The notes below the pieces were generated by a model, which worked only from the letters and a program-made list of their open reading frames with translations, had not been told where the DNA came from and made no database searches. Shown here piece after piece: positions 24,177 to 31,747 of a DNA stretch of 32,787 nt. The translations under genes were made by a program, and so were the position numbers. This DNA comes from an uncultured Desulfovibrio sp. (GTDB lineage: Bacteria; Desulfobacterota; Desulfovibrionia; Desulfovibrionales; Desulfovibrionaceae), in assembly GCA_900553065.1 (NCBI GenBank), contig USBZ01000022.1:1-32787 (forward strand), read 5' to 3'. Within the stretch, counting starts at the first letter, position 1, and each line of letters opens with the position of its first letter.

Positions 24177-24766
24177 TGAGAGTCATGACCGAACGCCGCA
24201 GGGCGAAGATTGAAAAGGTGCTGTCGCAGCGCCAGAAGGGACTCACCCTTGTCATGGACAACGTGTGGGACCCCCACAACGTGTCTGCCATATACCGCAG
24301 CTGCGATGCCTTCGGCGTGCCGGAAGTGCATCTCTACTACACGCAGTGCGCCTTCCCTCAGCTCAGCCGCAAAACGTCGGCTTCCGCCTTCAAGTGGGTG
24401 AATACCGTTCGTCATTCCAGCAAGGAAGAGCTGCTGGCGGCGCTTCGCGCGCAGAACATGCAGGTGCTTGCCACGAGCTGTTCGCCGTCTTCGCGCCCCC
24501 TGACCGAATACGACTTCACGCGGCCTACGGCCATCATCATGGGCAACGAGCACTCGGGCGTGTCGCCGGAACTCGTGCCTCTGGTGGACGGCGAGGTCTA
24601 CATTCCCATGTACGGCATGGTGCAGAGCTTCAACGTGTCCGTGGCCTCGGCGCTCATGCTGGCGGAAGCCTCCCGGCAGCGCGCTCTGGCGGGCATGTAT
24701 GAAAAGCGTCTCTGGAGCGACGAGGAATACGACGAGCGTCTGAACGTCTGGCTGGAAAAGGCCTAG
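24176..24766 (+). CDS. trmH: tRNA (guanosine(18)-2'-O)-methyltransferase TrmH
   Basis: The protein has 196 residues and belongs to the SPOUT superfamily. SpoU motif 1 is DNVWDPHNVSAIYRSCDAFGV, with the catalytic Arg in YRSCDAFG; motif 2 is AIIMGNEHSGVSPE; motif 3 is IPMYGMVQSFNVSVASALML with the ASRQR extension typical of TrmH. It methylates the ribose of G18 in the D-loop of tRNAs using S-adenosylmethionine. It is coupled to asnS by a one-base overlap. A second in-frame ATG at 24185 is possible. A strong terminator follows. Confidence 0.92.
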   Translation: MRVMTERRRAKIEKVLSQRQKGLTLVMDNVWDPHNVSAIYRSCDAFGVPEVHLYYTQCAFPQLSRKTSASAFKWVNTVRHSSKEELLAALRAQNMQVLATSCSPSSRPLTEYDFTRPTAIIMGNEHSGVSPELVPLVDGEVYIPMYGMVQSFNVSVASALMLAEASRQRALAGMYEKRLWSDEEYDERLNVWLEKA

Positions 24767-24799
24767 TCGCGGCACGGCGCATCCTCTTTGTATTGCAGA

Positions 24800-24830
24800 A
24801 AGGCCCGTTCCCCGAAAGGGAGCGGGCCTT
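24800..24830 (+). terminator. Intrinsic terminator of asnS-trmH
   Basis: AAGGCCCG, a wobble, then TCCC pair with GGGA, G, CGGGCCTT around a short CGAAA loop. A CTTTC tail follows, 33 bases after the trmH stop. Confidence 0.88.
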
Positions 24831-24927
24831 CTTTCATGCCTGCAGGAAGAGCGGGCGGCGATGATTCGGAGCATGCGGCGGCGCCCGGCTTTCGGAAGAG
24901 GGCGGGGAAACGTGCAGGCTCCGGACT

Positions 24928-25014
24928 CCGTTCTGCCCGCGCAAAAAGGCCGGAGAAGGCGCGGGGTAGCCCGTTCTGCCCGTGCAAAACACTGGAAAGG
25001 CGCCGGGGAGCGCC
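24928..25014. repeat. Imperfect tandem repeat, two units, period about 43
   Basis: CCGTTCTGCCCG starts at 24928 and again at 24971. In both copies it is followed by (C/T)GCAAAA, then GG and AAGGCGC with GGGG near the unit end. The second copy shows a few substitutions and small gaps. No function is evident. Confidence 0.55.
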
Positions 25015-25142
25015 GCGTTTTTTCGTCTGCCCCCTCGCCGCATCTCGCGCATCACCGCATGGCGGCTTTGGTGCCGGCGGCGAGCAGGGAGAGGGCGGGA
25101 GCGGTTCCGGGCGGGCGTGTCCGGCGCGAAGGCAAAAAGAAA

Positions 25143-25172
25143 GGGCGACGCCCCTTTCGGAAAGCGTCGCCC
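25143..25172 (-). terminator. Intrinsic terminator of the terC-like gene
   Basis: A perfect 9-bp stem (GGGCGACGC with GCGTCGCCC) and a 12-base loop. On the minus strand it is followed by a T-rich tail, 33 bases past the terC stop. Confidence 0.85.
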
Positions 25173-25204
25173 CTGTATGTATGTTATGATGAGGATGTTG
25201 CGGC

Positions 25205-26221
25205 TCAGGCCTTCTTTTCAGGCAGGAAGGAAGCCAGAATGCCGAGGGCGAGGAAGCCGACCACCACGCTCAGGGAGACCATGGCGGGCAGATGGATCAC
25301 GCCGGCCACGTCGAGCAGCATCTTGGCGCCGATGAAGGCCAGAATGGCGATGACGGACTTTTCCAGATGGCGCAGGTAGCGCTTGGCGGCGGCGAGCAGG
25401 AAGAACATGGACCGCAGGCCGAGGATGGCGAAGATGTTGCTGGTGTACACGATGAAGGGATCGGGCGTGATGGCGAGAACGGCGGGTACGGAGTCGAAGG
25501 CGAACATGATGTCGGAGATTTCGATGACCATGAGGCAGAGGAACAGAGGCGTGGCGCGCCAGATGATCTTGCCTACGGGCTTTTCCGCCAGCGTGACGGT
25601 GCTGCCTTCCACATGCTTCTTGGGGGCTTCCACGGCGTGGCCGTTTTCATCGGTGCGCACGAAGAAGTCGTGTCCATGCAGGTGGGGGTATACGGGAATG
25701 AACTTCTGCGTCCAGCGCACGGCCCAGTGCTTGGAGTAGTCGATGTCTTCATCGTGTTCCTTGCCGAGGGACTGGAACATCTTCCAGGCCGTCCACAGGA
25801 CGAACACGCCGAAACCGGCAAGGGCGTAGGGTCCGAAGAGCTTGATGAGCGAGCTGCCCGCGGCCACGAAGAGAAGACGCATGATCACGGCGCCGAGAAT
25901 GCCGTAGAAGAGCACGCGGTGCTGATAGGCGTCCTTGATGCCGAAGGAGGTGAAGATGGCCATCATCACGAAGAGGTTGTCCACCGAAAGGGATTCCTCA
26001 AGCAGATAGCCGGCGATGAACAGCTGCATCTGCGCGGGGCCTTCGTTCCAGCCGATGTAGCCTGCGAAGGCGAAGGCGAGGGAAATCCAGATGGCCGACC
26101 AGATGGCCGCGTTGCGGGCGGTGACGGGTTTGTCGTCGTTGTGGGACCGAAGGTCGATCCACATACAGGTGATGATGACCAGAGAAAAGACGCCCACTTC
26201 TACAAGGGAGTGTCCGAACAT
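25205..26221 (-). CDS. TerC/Alx-family integral membrane protein (probable Mn2+ exporter)
   Basis: The protein has 338 residues from the start at 26221, chosen because CTGGAGGA lies upstream; an ATG at 26281 is inside the riboswitch. About eight membrane helices; the family signature with acidic residues in the membrane is YLLEESLSVDNLFVMMAIF, and a second one is EISDIMFAFDSVPAVLAIT. A hydrophilic loop of about 60 residues (EHDEDIDYSK to VTLAEKP) lies in the middle. The layout matches the Alx branch, linked in E. coli to manganese export and alkaline response. The yybP-ykoY riboswitch in its leader supports manganese-dependent expression. No other Mn gene is in the window. Confidence 0.92.
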   Translation of the reverse strand: MFGHSLVEVGVFSLVIITCMWIDLRSHNDDKPVTARNAAIWSAIWISLAFAFAGYIGWNEGPAQMQLFIAGYLLEESLSVDNLFVMMAIFTSFGIKDAYQHRVLFYGILGAVIMRLLFVAAGSSLIKLFGPYALAGFGVFVLWTAWKMFQSLGKEHDEDIDYSKHWAVRWTQKFIPVYPHLHGHDFFVRTDENGHAVEAPKKHVEGSTVTLAEKPVGKIIWRATPLFLCLMVIEISDIMFAFDSVPAVLAITPDPFIVYTSNIFAILGLRSMFFLLAAAKRYLRHLEKSVIAILAFIGAKMLLDVAGVIHLPAMVSLSVVVGFLALGILASFLPEKKA

Positions 26222-26264
26222 ACCGTGTATCCTCCAGAGTTTTCCGTTCTGCCGGAAGAAACAG

Positions 26265-26400
26265 AAAAGACCTTCCGGCAATACTGTTTATTGCCGCAAG
26301 GTCTCACTCATCAGACGGGCTGACGACAATGCCAGAAGCGGAAGCTTCATGCTGTTGACATTGTCTAGGATTCTCGATCCCAGTTACTCCCCTTTGCGTT
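26265..26400 (-). ncRNA. yybP-ykoY manganese riboswitch with terminator platform
   Basis: Reading the minus strand, the two conserved blocks of the motif are present in order: AAAGGGGAGTAAC (26395-26383) and, after about 80 bases of helical sequence, GAGACCTTGC (26305-26296). The second block begins a hairpin: GACCTT/AAGGTC (26298-26303 with 26269-26274) and GGCAAT/ATTGCC (26277-26282 with 26290-26295), directly followed by TTTT (26265-26268). This looks like a terminator that ligand binding would disrupt. The terC-like gene starts 43 bases later. Members of this class bind Mn2+ and often precede TerC/Alx and Mn-export genes. Confidence 0.87.
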
Positions 26401-26406
26401 CCTTTC

Positions 26407-26435
26407 GAGATACTCGAAGTTCCCCCGGCTGTCAA
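26407..26435 (-). promoter_or_regulatory. Promoter of the riboswitch-terC transcript
   Basis: On the minus strand a perfect TTGACA (26430-26435), a 17-base spacer and TATCTC (26407-26412). The expected start point falls at or a few bases before the first conserved block of the riboswitch. Confidence 0.65.
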
Positions 26436-26454
26436 GAGGCAAATGGGCCTCTTG
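26433..26454. promoter_or_regulatory. Inverted repeat between divergent promoters (candidate operator)
   Basis: CAAGAGGC (26433-26440) and GCCTCTTG (26447-26454) form a perfect 8-bp inverted repeat with a 6-base spacer. It overlaps the last bases of the -35 boxes of both the terC promoter and the carbonic-anhydrase promoter, as expected for an operator controlling both. The regulator is unknown; a metal-responsive one is a guess. Confidence 0.5.
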
Positions 26455-26480
26455 CCTGAGAAGATCGTCGGCGCTACACT
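26452..26480 (+). promoter_or_regulatory. Candidate promoter of the carbonic anhydrase gene
   Basis: TTGCCT (26452-26457), a 17-base spacer and TACACT (26475-26480), about 40 bases before the gene. Confidence 0.55.
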
Positions 26481-26519
26481 CCGGCCGCTCGACCAGAGCA
26501 GAGATTCTGTGAGGAAGTC

Positions 26520-27260
26520 ATGTCTTTTCATATCATTCGCACGCATCGTGCGGGGCATCAGCACCCGCTTATTTTTCGTCTTGCCTCGGGATTCCGCCGT
26601 TTTCAGCATCGCTGGTTTCATCCGGACGAAACCCTGTTCCACGCGCTCAGGAACGGACAGAATCCGCTGGCGCTCGTCATTGCCTGCTGCGATTCGCGGG
26701 TGGATCCCGTGCTTCTGACCGACTGTCGTCCGGGAGATCTCTTCGTGGTGCGCAACGTGGCCAACCTTGTGCCGCCGTATGCGCCCGACGGCGGTCGGCA
26801 CGGCGTGAGCGCCGCGCTCGAGTATGCGGTGAAGCATCTCAAGGTGCAGGACGTCATTGTCATGGGGCATGCCTGCTGCGGCGGCATACAGGCTCTTGTG
26901 GCCGGGGAGGAGTCCGGCGAGGGGGATGAGTTCATCGGACCGTGGGTGGATGTGGCGCGCGCGGCGCTGGAGAAGGTAGACGCGGCCATGCCCGGCGCGG
27001 ACAGAGCGGATCGGGCGCGGGCCTGCGAGCTGTGGAACGTGCGTCTTTCCCTGGAAAACCTTCTGACCTTTCCCTGGGTGAAGAGCGCGGTGGAGGATGG
27101 CAGTCTTTCCCTGCACGGATGGTACTTCGATCTTCAGAGCGGCGAGCTTCTGGAGTACGATGCCGCAGAAAAGGCGTTCCGGCCTCTGGTGGGGCATCCC
27201 AGACTGGGCGCGGCTCCGATCGGAAACGTTCTTCCGGCCTCATTGCCGAGGCATCGCTGA
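26520..27260 (+). CDS. Beta-class carbonic anhydrase
   Basis: The protein has 246 residues and no signal peptide. The zinc ligands are in place: Cys56 and Asp58/Arg60 (ACCDSR), and His117/Cys120 (GHACCGG). Other family segments are DLFVVRNVANLVPP, GVSAALEYAVKHLKV and GWYFDLQSGELLEYD. It interconverts CO2 and bicarbonate in the cytoplasm, serving carboxylations and pH control. GAGGAAG precedes ATG 26520. It is divergent from the terC-like gene with a shared inverted repeat. Both Alx and carbonic anhydrase relate to pH or metal balance, so joint regulation makes sense but is untested. Confidence 0.94.
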   Translation: MSFHIIRTHRAGHQHPLIFRLASGFRRFQHRWFHPDETLFHALRNGQNPLALVIACCDSRVDPVLLTDCRPGDLFVVRNVANLVPPYAPDGGRHGVSAALEYAVKHLKVQDVIVMGHACCGGIQALVAGEESGEGDEFIGPWVDVARAALEKVDAAMPGADRADRARACELWNVRLSLENLLTFPWVKSAVEDGSLSLHGWYFDLQSGELLEYDAAEKAFRPLVGHPRLGAAPIGNVLPASLPRHR

Positions 27261-27518
27261 TTTTTTCGTTCAATCCGTTGTTTTTTATGGAAAGAAGCAA
27301 TGCCTTCTTTCGACTGTGACAGGCCGGGACCATTGACGCGAGGCTGTTTTGCTTTTAAGGATAACGGAAAGGCTTTAAGAACGTTTTATGATGCAGACGC
27401 CTTCCTCCGCTCTGCGGCCTGCGCGATTTTGCTTCGGCGATGCGCGTGCGGCCGCCGTGATGCGTCTGTGCTTTCGGCGCGCTGAAGCCTGTTTCCGCCA
27501 AGGAGGCATGGAGGTTTT

Positions 27519-28391
27519 ATGCCCACGAAAATTCTGCATAAGGAAAAGCTGATTCCCGGGCGCACCAGCAAGCTTGTGCTGGACGCTCCGCAGATCGCCG
27601 CTACGGCCCGTCCCGGCCATTTTGTTATTCTTCGCGTGGATGAGAAGGGTGAGCGCTTTCCGCTGACCATCGCCGATACCGACAAGGAACACGGCACGAT
27701 CACCATCGTGTATCTGGTGCTCGGCCGCTCCACTCAGATGCTTGAGGAGCTCGAGGAAGGCCAGTTCATTCACGATGTGTGCGGACCTCTCGGCCGCGCC
27801 ACCTGCATCGAGCGCTTTGAAGCGCCGAAGAAGGTGATCTGCGTGGGCGGCGGCACGGGCGTTGCCGCCATGCATCACATCGCCAAGGGGCATCACGAGG
27901 CGGGCAACTACGTCATTGCCTGCATCGGCGCCCGCAACAAGGATCTTCTGCTTTTCCAGAAGGAACTGTCCCTGTTCTGCGACGAGGTGCTCGTTTCCAC
28001 GGACGACGGTTCCGAAGGACAGAAGGGCATTGTGACCGATCTTGTGCGTAACCGTCTCGACAGCGAGGGCGGCAACATTGCCGAAGTTGTGGCCGTGGGC
28101 CCCGTGCCCATGATGCAGGCCGTGGCCGATCTGACCCGCGGATACGGCGTGCCCACCACGGTGAGCCTGAACTCCCTCATGGTGGACGGCCTCGGCATGT
28201 GCGGCGCGTGCCGCGTGACCGTTGGCGGAGAAATGAAGTTCACCTGCGTGGACGGCCCTGAATTCGACGGTCACAAGGTGGACTTTGCGGAACTGCGCAG
28301 CCGTCTCGGATCCTTCCGCACGCAGGAAGCGCAGACCCGGGAACATCATCGCTGCAACTGCTTTGAAAAGATTGAAAGGAAGGAGGCCTGA
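27519..28391 (+). CDS. nfnA: NfnA: small subunit of the ferredoxin:NADP+ transhydrogenase NfnAB
   Basis: The protein has 290 residues with an FNR-like fold: FAD motif RFPLT (46-50), NAD-site glycines VGGGTGVAAMHH (109-120), and a C-terminal 2Fe-2S site (Cys228, Cys231, Cys243 in GMCGACRV and FTCVDGPEFDGH). In known NfnA the fourth cluster ligand is unusual (Asp), which fits the acidic residues after Cys243. Also called sulfide dehydrogenase SudB or GltB-like in older annotation. With NfnB it bifurcates electrons of NADPH to NAD+ and ferredoxin, or the reverse. GGAGG precedes ATG 27519. It is followed by nfnB after two bases. Confidence 0.9.
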   Translation: MPTKILHKEKLIPGRTSKLVLDAPQIAATARPGHFVILRVDEKGERFPLTIADTDKEHGTITIVYLVLGRSTQMLEELEEGQFIHDVCGPLGRATCIERFEAPKKVICVGGGTGVAAMHHIAKGHHEAGNYVIACIGARNKDLLLFQKELSLFCDEVLVSTDDGSEGQKGIVTDLVRNRLDSEGGNIAEVVAVGPVPMMQAVADLTRGYGVPTTVSLNSLMVDGLGMCGACRVTVGGEMKFTCVDGPEFDGHKVDFAELRSRLGSFRTQEAQTREHHRCNCFEKIERKEA

Positions 28392-28393
28392 TC

Positions 28394-29788
28394 ATGAGCC
28401 AGGAAGTCACCCGCGGGGCGAAGATTCCCCGTCATGATATGCCCTGTCAGGCTCCCGAGGAACGCATCAGAAACTTCGGGGAAGTGGCCCTCGGCTACAC
28501 CGCCGAAATGGCCTACGAGGAAGCTACGCGCTGCCTGCAGTGCAAGAAGCCTCTCTGCCGTACGGGCTGCCCTGTGGACATCGCCATTCCCGACTTCATC
28601 GCCGAAGTGGTGAAGGGCAATATCGACGAAGCCAGCCGCATCATTCACAAGTCGAGCAGCCTTCCCGCCGTGTGCGGCCGCGTGTGCCCGCAGGAAAAGC
28701 AGTGCGAAGGCCAGTGCATTCTCGGCAAGAAGGGGCAGCCTGTGGCCATCGGCCGTCTGGAACGCTATGTGGCCGACCATGCCGCCGCCGAAGAGGCTCC
28801 TGAAATCAGGAAGACCGGCCGCCGCGTGGCCTGCATAGGCTCCGGCCCCTCGTCCATCACCTGCGCGGGCTATCTGGCCCGTCTCGGCGTGGACGTGACC
28901 ATGTTTGAAGGTCTGCATGAGGCGGGCGGCGTGCTCATCTACGGCATTCCCGCCTTCCGTCTGCCCAAGGACGTGGTGGCGCACGAACTCGACGCCCTGC
29001 GCGCCATGAACGTGGATATCCGTCTCAACTATGTGGGCGGCCGCACCGTGACCGTGGACGGCCTGCTCGCTGAAGGCTACGACGCCGTGTTCATCGGCGT
29101 GGGCGCGGGCCTGCCGCACTTCCTCGGCGTTCCCGGGGAAAACTGCATCGGCGTGTTCTCCGCCAACGAATATCTGACCCGCGTCAACCTGGGTCGCGCG
29201 CATTCCTTCCCGGACTATGACACGCCCGTGGCTCCGGGCAGACACGTCACCGTGTTCGGCGCGGGCAACGTGGCCATGGACGCCGCCCGTACGGCGCTCC
29301 GTCTCGGCGCGGAAAGCGTGCATATCGTGTATCGCCGCACCCGTGCGGAAATGCCCGCCCGCGGCGAGGAAATCGAGCACGCGCTGGAAGAGGGCGTCAA
29401 GCTCCTCGAGCTGTCCGCGCCCGTGCGCTTCATCACCGATGAGGAAAACCGTCTCACCGGCGTGGAGCTGCAGCGCATGGAACTCGGCGAACCCGACGCT
29501 TCGGGCCGCCGTCGTCCGCGCCCCGTGGAAGGACAGAACTTCATTCAGGAAACCGATCTTGCCATCGTGGCTCTGGGTACCCGTTCCAATCCGCTCATGC
29601 TGGACTGCACGCCGGGCCTCAAGCTCACGGAGCGCGGCTACATTGCCGTGGATGAAAACGGCGAGACCTCCATTCCCAACGTCTACGCCGGCGGCGACAT
29701 CGTGACCGGCGCGGCCACCGTCATTCTGGCCATGGGCGCGGGCCGTCGTGCCGCGCAGAGCATGGCCCGCAAGATGGGTCTGGAATAG
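28394..29788 (+). CDS. nfnB: NfnB: large subunit of the ferredoxin:NADP+ transhydrogenase NfnAB (GltA-like)
   Basis: The protein has 464 residues. The N-terminal part binds two 4Fe-4S clusters (CLQCKKPLCRTGCP and CGRVCPQEKQCEGQC). It is followed by an FAD domain (CIGSGPSSITCAGYLARLG, GGVLIYGIPAFRLPK) and an NADPH domain (VFGAGNVAMDAARTALRLGA), ending with the FAD contact YAGGDIVTGAATVILAMGAGRRAA. It is similar to the small subunit of glutamate synthase, but no GltB large subunit is present and the partner is NfnA, so the transhydrogenase assignment is preferred. It links NADPH, NADH and ferredoxin pools. GGAGG lies at the end of nfnA. A terminator follows. Confidence 0.92.
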   Translation: MSQEVTRGAKIPRHDMPCQAPEERIRNFGEVALGYTAEMAYEEATRCLQCKKPLCRTGCPVDIAIPDFIAEVVKGNIDEASRIIHKSSSLPAVCGRVCPQEKQCEGQCILGKKGQPVAIGRLERYVADHAAAEEAPEIRKTGRRVACIGSGPSSITCAGYLARLGVDVTMFEGLHEAGGVLIYGIPAFRLPKDVVAHELDALRAMNVDIRLNYVGGRTVTVDGLLAEGYDAVFIGVGAGLPHFLGVPGENCIGVFSANEYLTRVNLGRAHSFPDYDTPVAPGRHVTVFGAGNVAMDAARTALRLGAESVHIVYRRTRAEMPARGEEIEHALEEGVKLLELSAPVRFITDEENRLTGVELQRMELGEPDASGRRRPRPVEGQNFIQETDLAIVALGTRSNPLMLDCTPGLKLTERGYIAVDENGETSIPNVYAGGDIVTGAATVILAMGAGRRAAQSMARKMGLE

Positions 29789-29812
29789 TTTCCGCTTCCG
29801 TTCTGCAGCAAG

Positions 29813-29843
29813 GGCCGTCTTCCTCCGGGAAGGCGGCCTTTTT
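29813..29843 (+). terminator. Intrinsic terminator of nfnAB
   Basis: GGCCGTCTTCC pairs with GGAAGGCGGCC (one G-T wobble) around a TCCG loop and is followed by T5, 25 bases beyond the stop codon. Confidence 0.9.
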
Positions 29844-29979
29844 GTTCGGTGCGGAAAGGGATGCTCGGGGCGTCTGGCTGCGGCGTTTTTCTTTCCGGAA
29901 CGGGGAAAACAGAAGCTCCGGAGAAGGGAGCGCCATGCCCTGTCCGGCCTTGGAAACAGGGGCGTTCGGCGAACCTTCC

Positions 29980-30009
29980 TTGACATGATGCCCCTGTATC
30001 TGCCATGCT
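29980..30009 (+). promoter_or_regulatory. Candidate promoter of the amino-acid ABC importer
   Basis: A perfect TTGACA (29980-29985) is followed after 18 bases by CATGCT (30004-30009), a poor -10 box. The leader to the first gene would be about 120 bases. Confidence 0.4.
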
Positions 30010-30085
30010 GATGGACATTATTTGATTGATTCCCGTGCCGGCGGCAGGCGTCCATGCGGAACGCGTGCCGGCAGGAACATGAGGC

Positions 30086-30108
30086 AGGCTGTTCATTCAG
30101 CCTTTTTT
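30086..30108 (+). terminator. Terminator-like hairpin in the importer leader (possible attenuator)
   Basis: AGGCTG (30086-30091) and CAGCCT (30098-30103) pair around TTCATT and run into T6. It lies between the candidate promoter and the Shine-Dalgarno of the binding-protein gene, where it would stop transcription before the operon. Confidence 0.6.
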
Positions 30109-30136
30109 CTGTACTTTTTGCCCGCAAGGAGTATCC

Positions 30137-30874
30137 ATGCTTCGTCGTCTTCTGTGCGCTCTTCTGCTGCCTGCGCTTCTGTGCTCTTCCGCCGCCGCTG
30201 CGGAAAAGATCGTGGTGGCCACCAACCCCACCTGGCCTCCCCTGGAATTCCTCGATGACAACAAGAACATCATCGGCTACGACATCGACATGATCCGCGC
30301 CATCGGCAAGGAAGCCGGTCTGGAAGTGGAAGTCCGCATGGTCGCCTGGGACGGCATTTTCGCCGGTGTGGCCGCGGGCAACTACGACGTCATCGCCTCC
30401 GGCGTGACCATCACTCCCGAACGTCAGCGCGCCTTTGAATTTACCAAGCCCTACTATGACGTGCAGCAGATCGTCGTGGTGAAGAAGGGCGATGCCGCCG
30501 CCAACTTTGAAGCCCTCAAGGGTCGCACCGTGGGCGGCCAGATCGGCACCACCGGCGTTTTCGTGGCTCAGAAGAGCGGCGTGGACATGACCCTGCGCGA
30601 ATACGACGACGTGGGCCTCGCCATGCAGGACCTGCTCAACGGCCGCATCGACGCCGTCATCTGCGACTCTCCCGTGGCCCTGTACTATGCCAACCAGAAG
30701 GAAGGCTTCACGGATCATCTTTCCATCGCCTTCCGCACCGAAGCCACGGAATCCTTCGGCTTTGTGGCGAAGAAGGGCAGCAAGGACCTCGTCGAACGCC
30801 TGAACAAGGGCATCGACGCCGTGCGCGCCAAGGGTATCGAGGCCGAACTCATCCGCAAGTGGATGGGCGAATAG
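30137..30874 (+). CDS. Polar amino-acid ABC importer, periplasmic binding protein
   Basis: The protein has 245 residues and a signal peptide (MLRRLLCALLLPALLCSSAAA). The mature protein begins AEKIVVATNPTWPPLEFLDD and follows the family-3 solute-binding pattern: GYDIDMIRAIGKEAGLEVE, DGIFAGVAAGNYDVIASGVTITPERQRAFEFTKPYY, VGGQIGTTG and DAVICDSPVALYY. Aromatic and acidic residues at the ligand cleft and the Arg in TPERQRAF suit binding of a polar or charged amino acid (glutamine, arginine or similar); the exact ligand is not predictable. AAGGAG precedes ATG 30137. It is the first gene of a three-gene importer. Confidence 0.93.
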   Translation: MLRRLLCALLLPALLCSSAAAAEKIVVATNPTWPPLEFLDDNKNIIGYDIDMIRAIGKEAGLEVEVRMVAWDGIFAGVAAGNYDVIASGVTITPERQRAFEFTKPYYDVQQIVVVKKGDAAANFEALKGRTVGGQIGTTGVFVAQKSGVDMTLREYDDVGLAMQDLLNGRIDAVICDSPVALYYANQKEGFTDHLSIAFRTEATESFGFVAKKGSKDLVERLNKGIDAVRAKGIEAELIRKWMGE

Positions 30875-30922
30875 GGCGTATCGTCCGCAGATTTCACCTT
30901 CAGTTCCGGGATATTGTGAACT

Positions 30923-31747
30923 ATGCGTGAGAATGAAGAAAACGCTCTTCCGGCAGGCATCGCCCCGGAGGGAAAGATAGAGGTTCCGGCGGGCGGCCTC
31001 GTGCTGCCCGATTCCGACAAGGGGGGACTGGTCAACGCCTGGTCCCTGTCGCTGGTGGGCGCCGTCGTCGTGCTCACGGTGCTTTGCACCGTATGGCCCG
31101 ATCCCTACCTCGAGATTCTCCGATTCCTGCCGGAGGGGCTGGTCGTCACGTTCGAGGTGACGATTCTTTCCATCATCTGCGCCATTCCTCTGGGCCTTCT
31201 CACGGGCCTGGGGCGTCTTTCGCGCAACAGGGTGATCAACCTCATCGCCTCCACCTATGTGGAAGTGATCCGCGGCATTCCCCTGCTGGTGCAGATCTTC
31301 TACATCTATTACGCGCTGGCGAAGTTCCTTCAGGTCAGCGGTCTCACCTCCGCCGTCATCGCCATCAGCTTCTGCTACGGCGCCTACATGGGCGAAGTGT
31401 TCAGAGCCGGCATCATGGCCGTGCCCAAGGGACAGACCGAAGCCTCGCGTTCGCTGGGCTTCAACAAGGTGCAGACCATGCTCTTCGTGGTGCTCCCGCA
31501 GGCGCTGCGCACCATCGTTCCTCCCGTGGGCAACGAGTGCATCGCCATGCTCAAGGATACCTCTCTGGTTTCGGTCATGGCCATGCCCGACCTCATGCAG
31601 TTCGGACGCAGCTTCGCCGCCAAGAGCTATCTGTACTTTGAAACCTACACCGTCATTGCGCTGATCTACCTCATCATCACGCTGCTGCTTTCCAAGGCGG
31701 TCAGCATTCTGGAATCCAGGCTGAACTACTATGACAAACGCAAATAG
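30923..31747 (+). CDS. Polar amino-acid ABC importer, permease
   Basis: The protein has 274 residues. A soluble N-terminus of about 40 residues is followed by about six hydrophobic helices. The HisM/GlnP-type inner-membrane permease features are present: FEVTILSIICAIPLGLLTGL, VEVIRGIPLLVQIFYIYY, and the EAA loop EASRSLGFNKVQTMLFVVLPQALRTIVPP that contacts the ATPase. It lies 48 bases after the binding-protein gene with only a weak ribosome-binding site and overlaps the ATPase gene by 17 bases. Only one permease gene is seen, so it probably works as a homodimer. Confidence 0.93.
   Translation: MRENEENALPAGIAPEGKIEVPAGGLVLPDSDKGGLVNAWSLSLVGAVVVLTVLCTVWPDPYLEILRFLPEGLVVTFEVTILSIICAIPLGLLTGLGRLSRNRVINLIASTYVEVIRGIPLLVQIFYIYYALAKFLQVSGLTSAVIAISFCYGAYMGEVFRAGIMAVPKGQTEASRSLGFNKVQTMLFVVLPQALRTIVPPVGNECIAMLKDTSLVSVMAMPDLMQFGRSFAAKSYLYFETYTVIALIYLIITLLLSKAVSILESRLNYYDKRK

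Larger units (their letters stand above)
24767..25204. other. Intergenic region with two terminators and an imperfect tandem repeat
   Basis: Both flanking operons end here. Open frames exist because of high GC content, but none has a ribosome-binding site or protein-like sequence. The hairpins and the tandem repeat are listed separately. Confidence 0.5.
29789..30136. other. Intergenic leader region of the amino-acid importer
   Basis: After the nfnB terminator no gene was found. The second half looks like a regulatory leader: a TTGACA box, repeated GTGCCGGC...GCAGG words (30034-30051 and 30066-30076), and a terminator hairpin just before the importer genes. Confidence 0.5.

Noticed and set aside
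27333..27361. TTGACG box with 17-base spacing upstream of nfnA
   Set aside because: The matching -10 (TAAGGA) is too poor to call a promoter.
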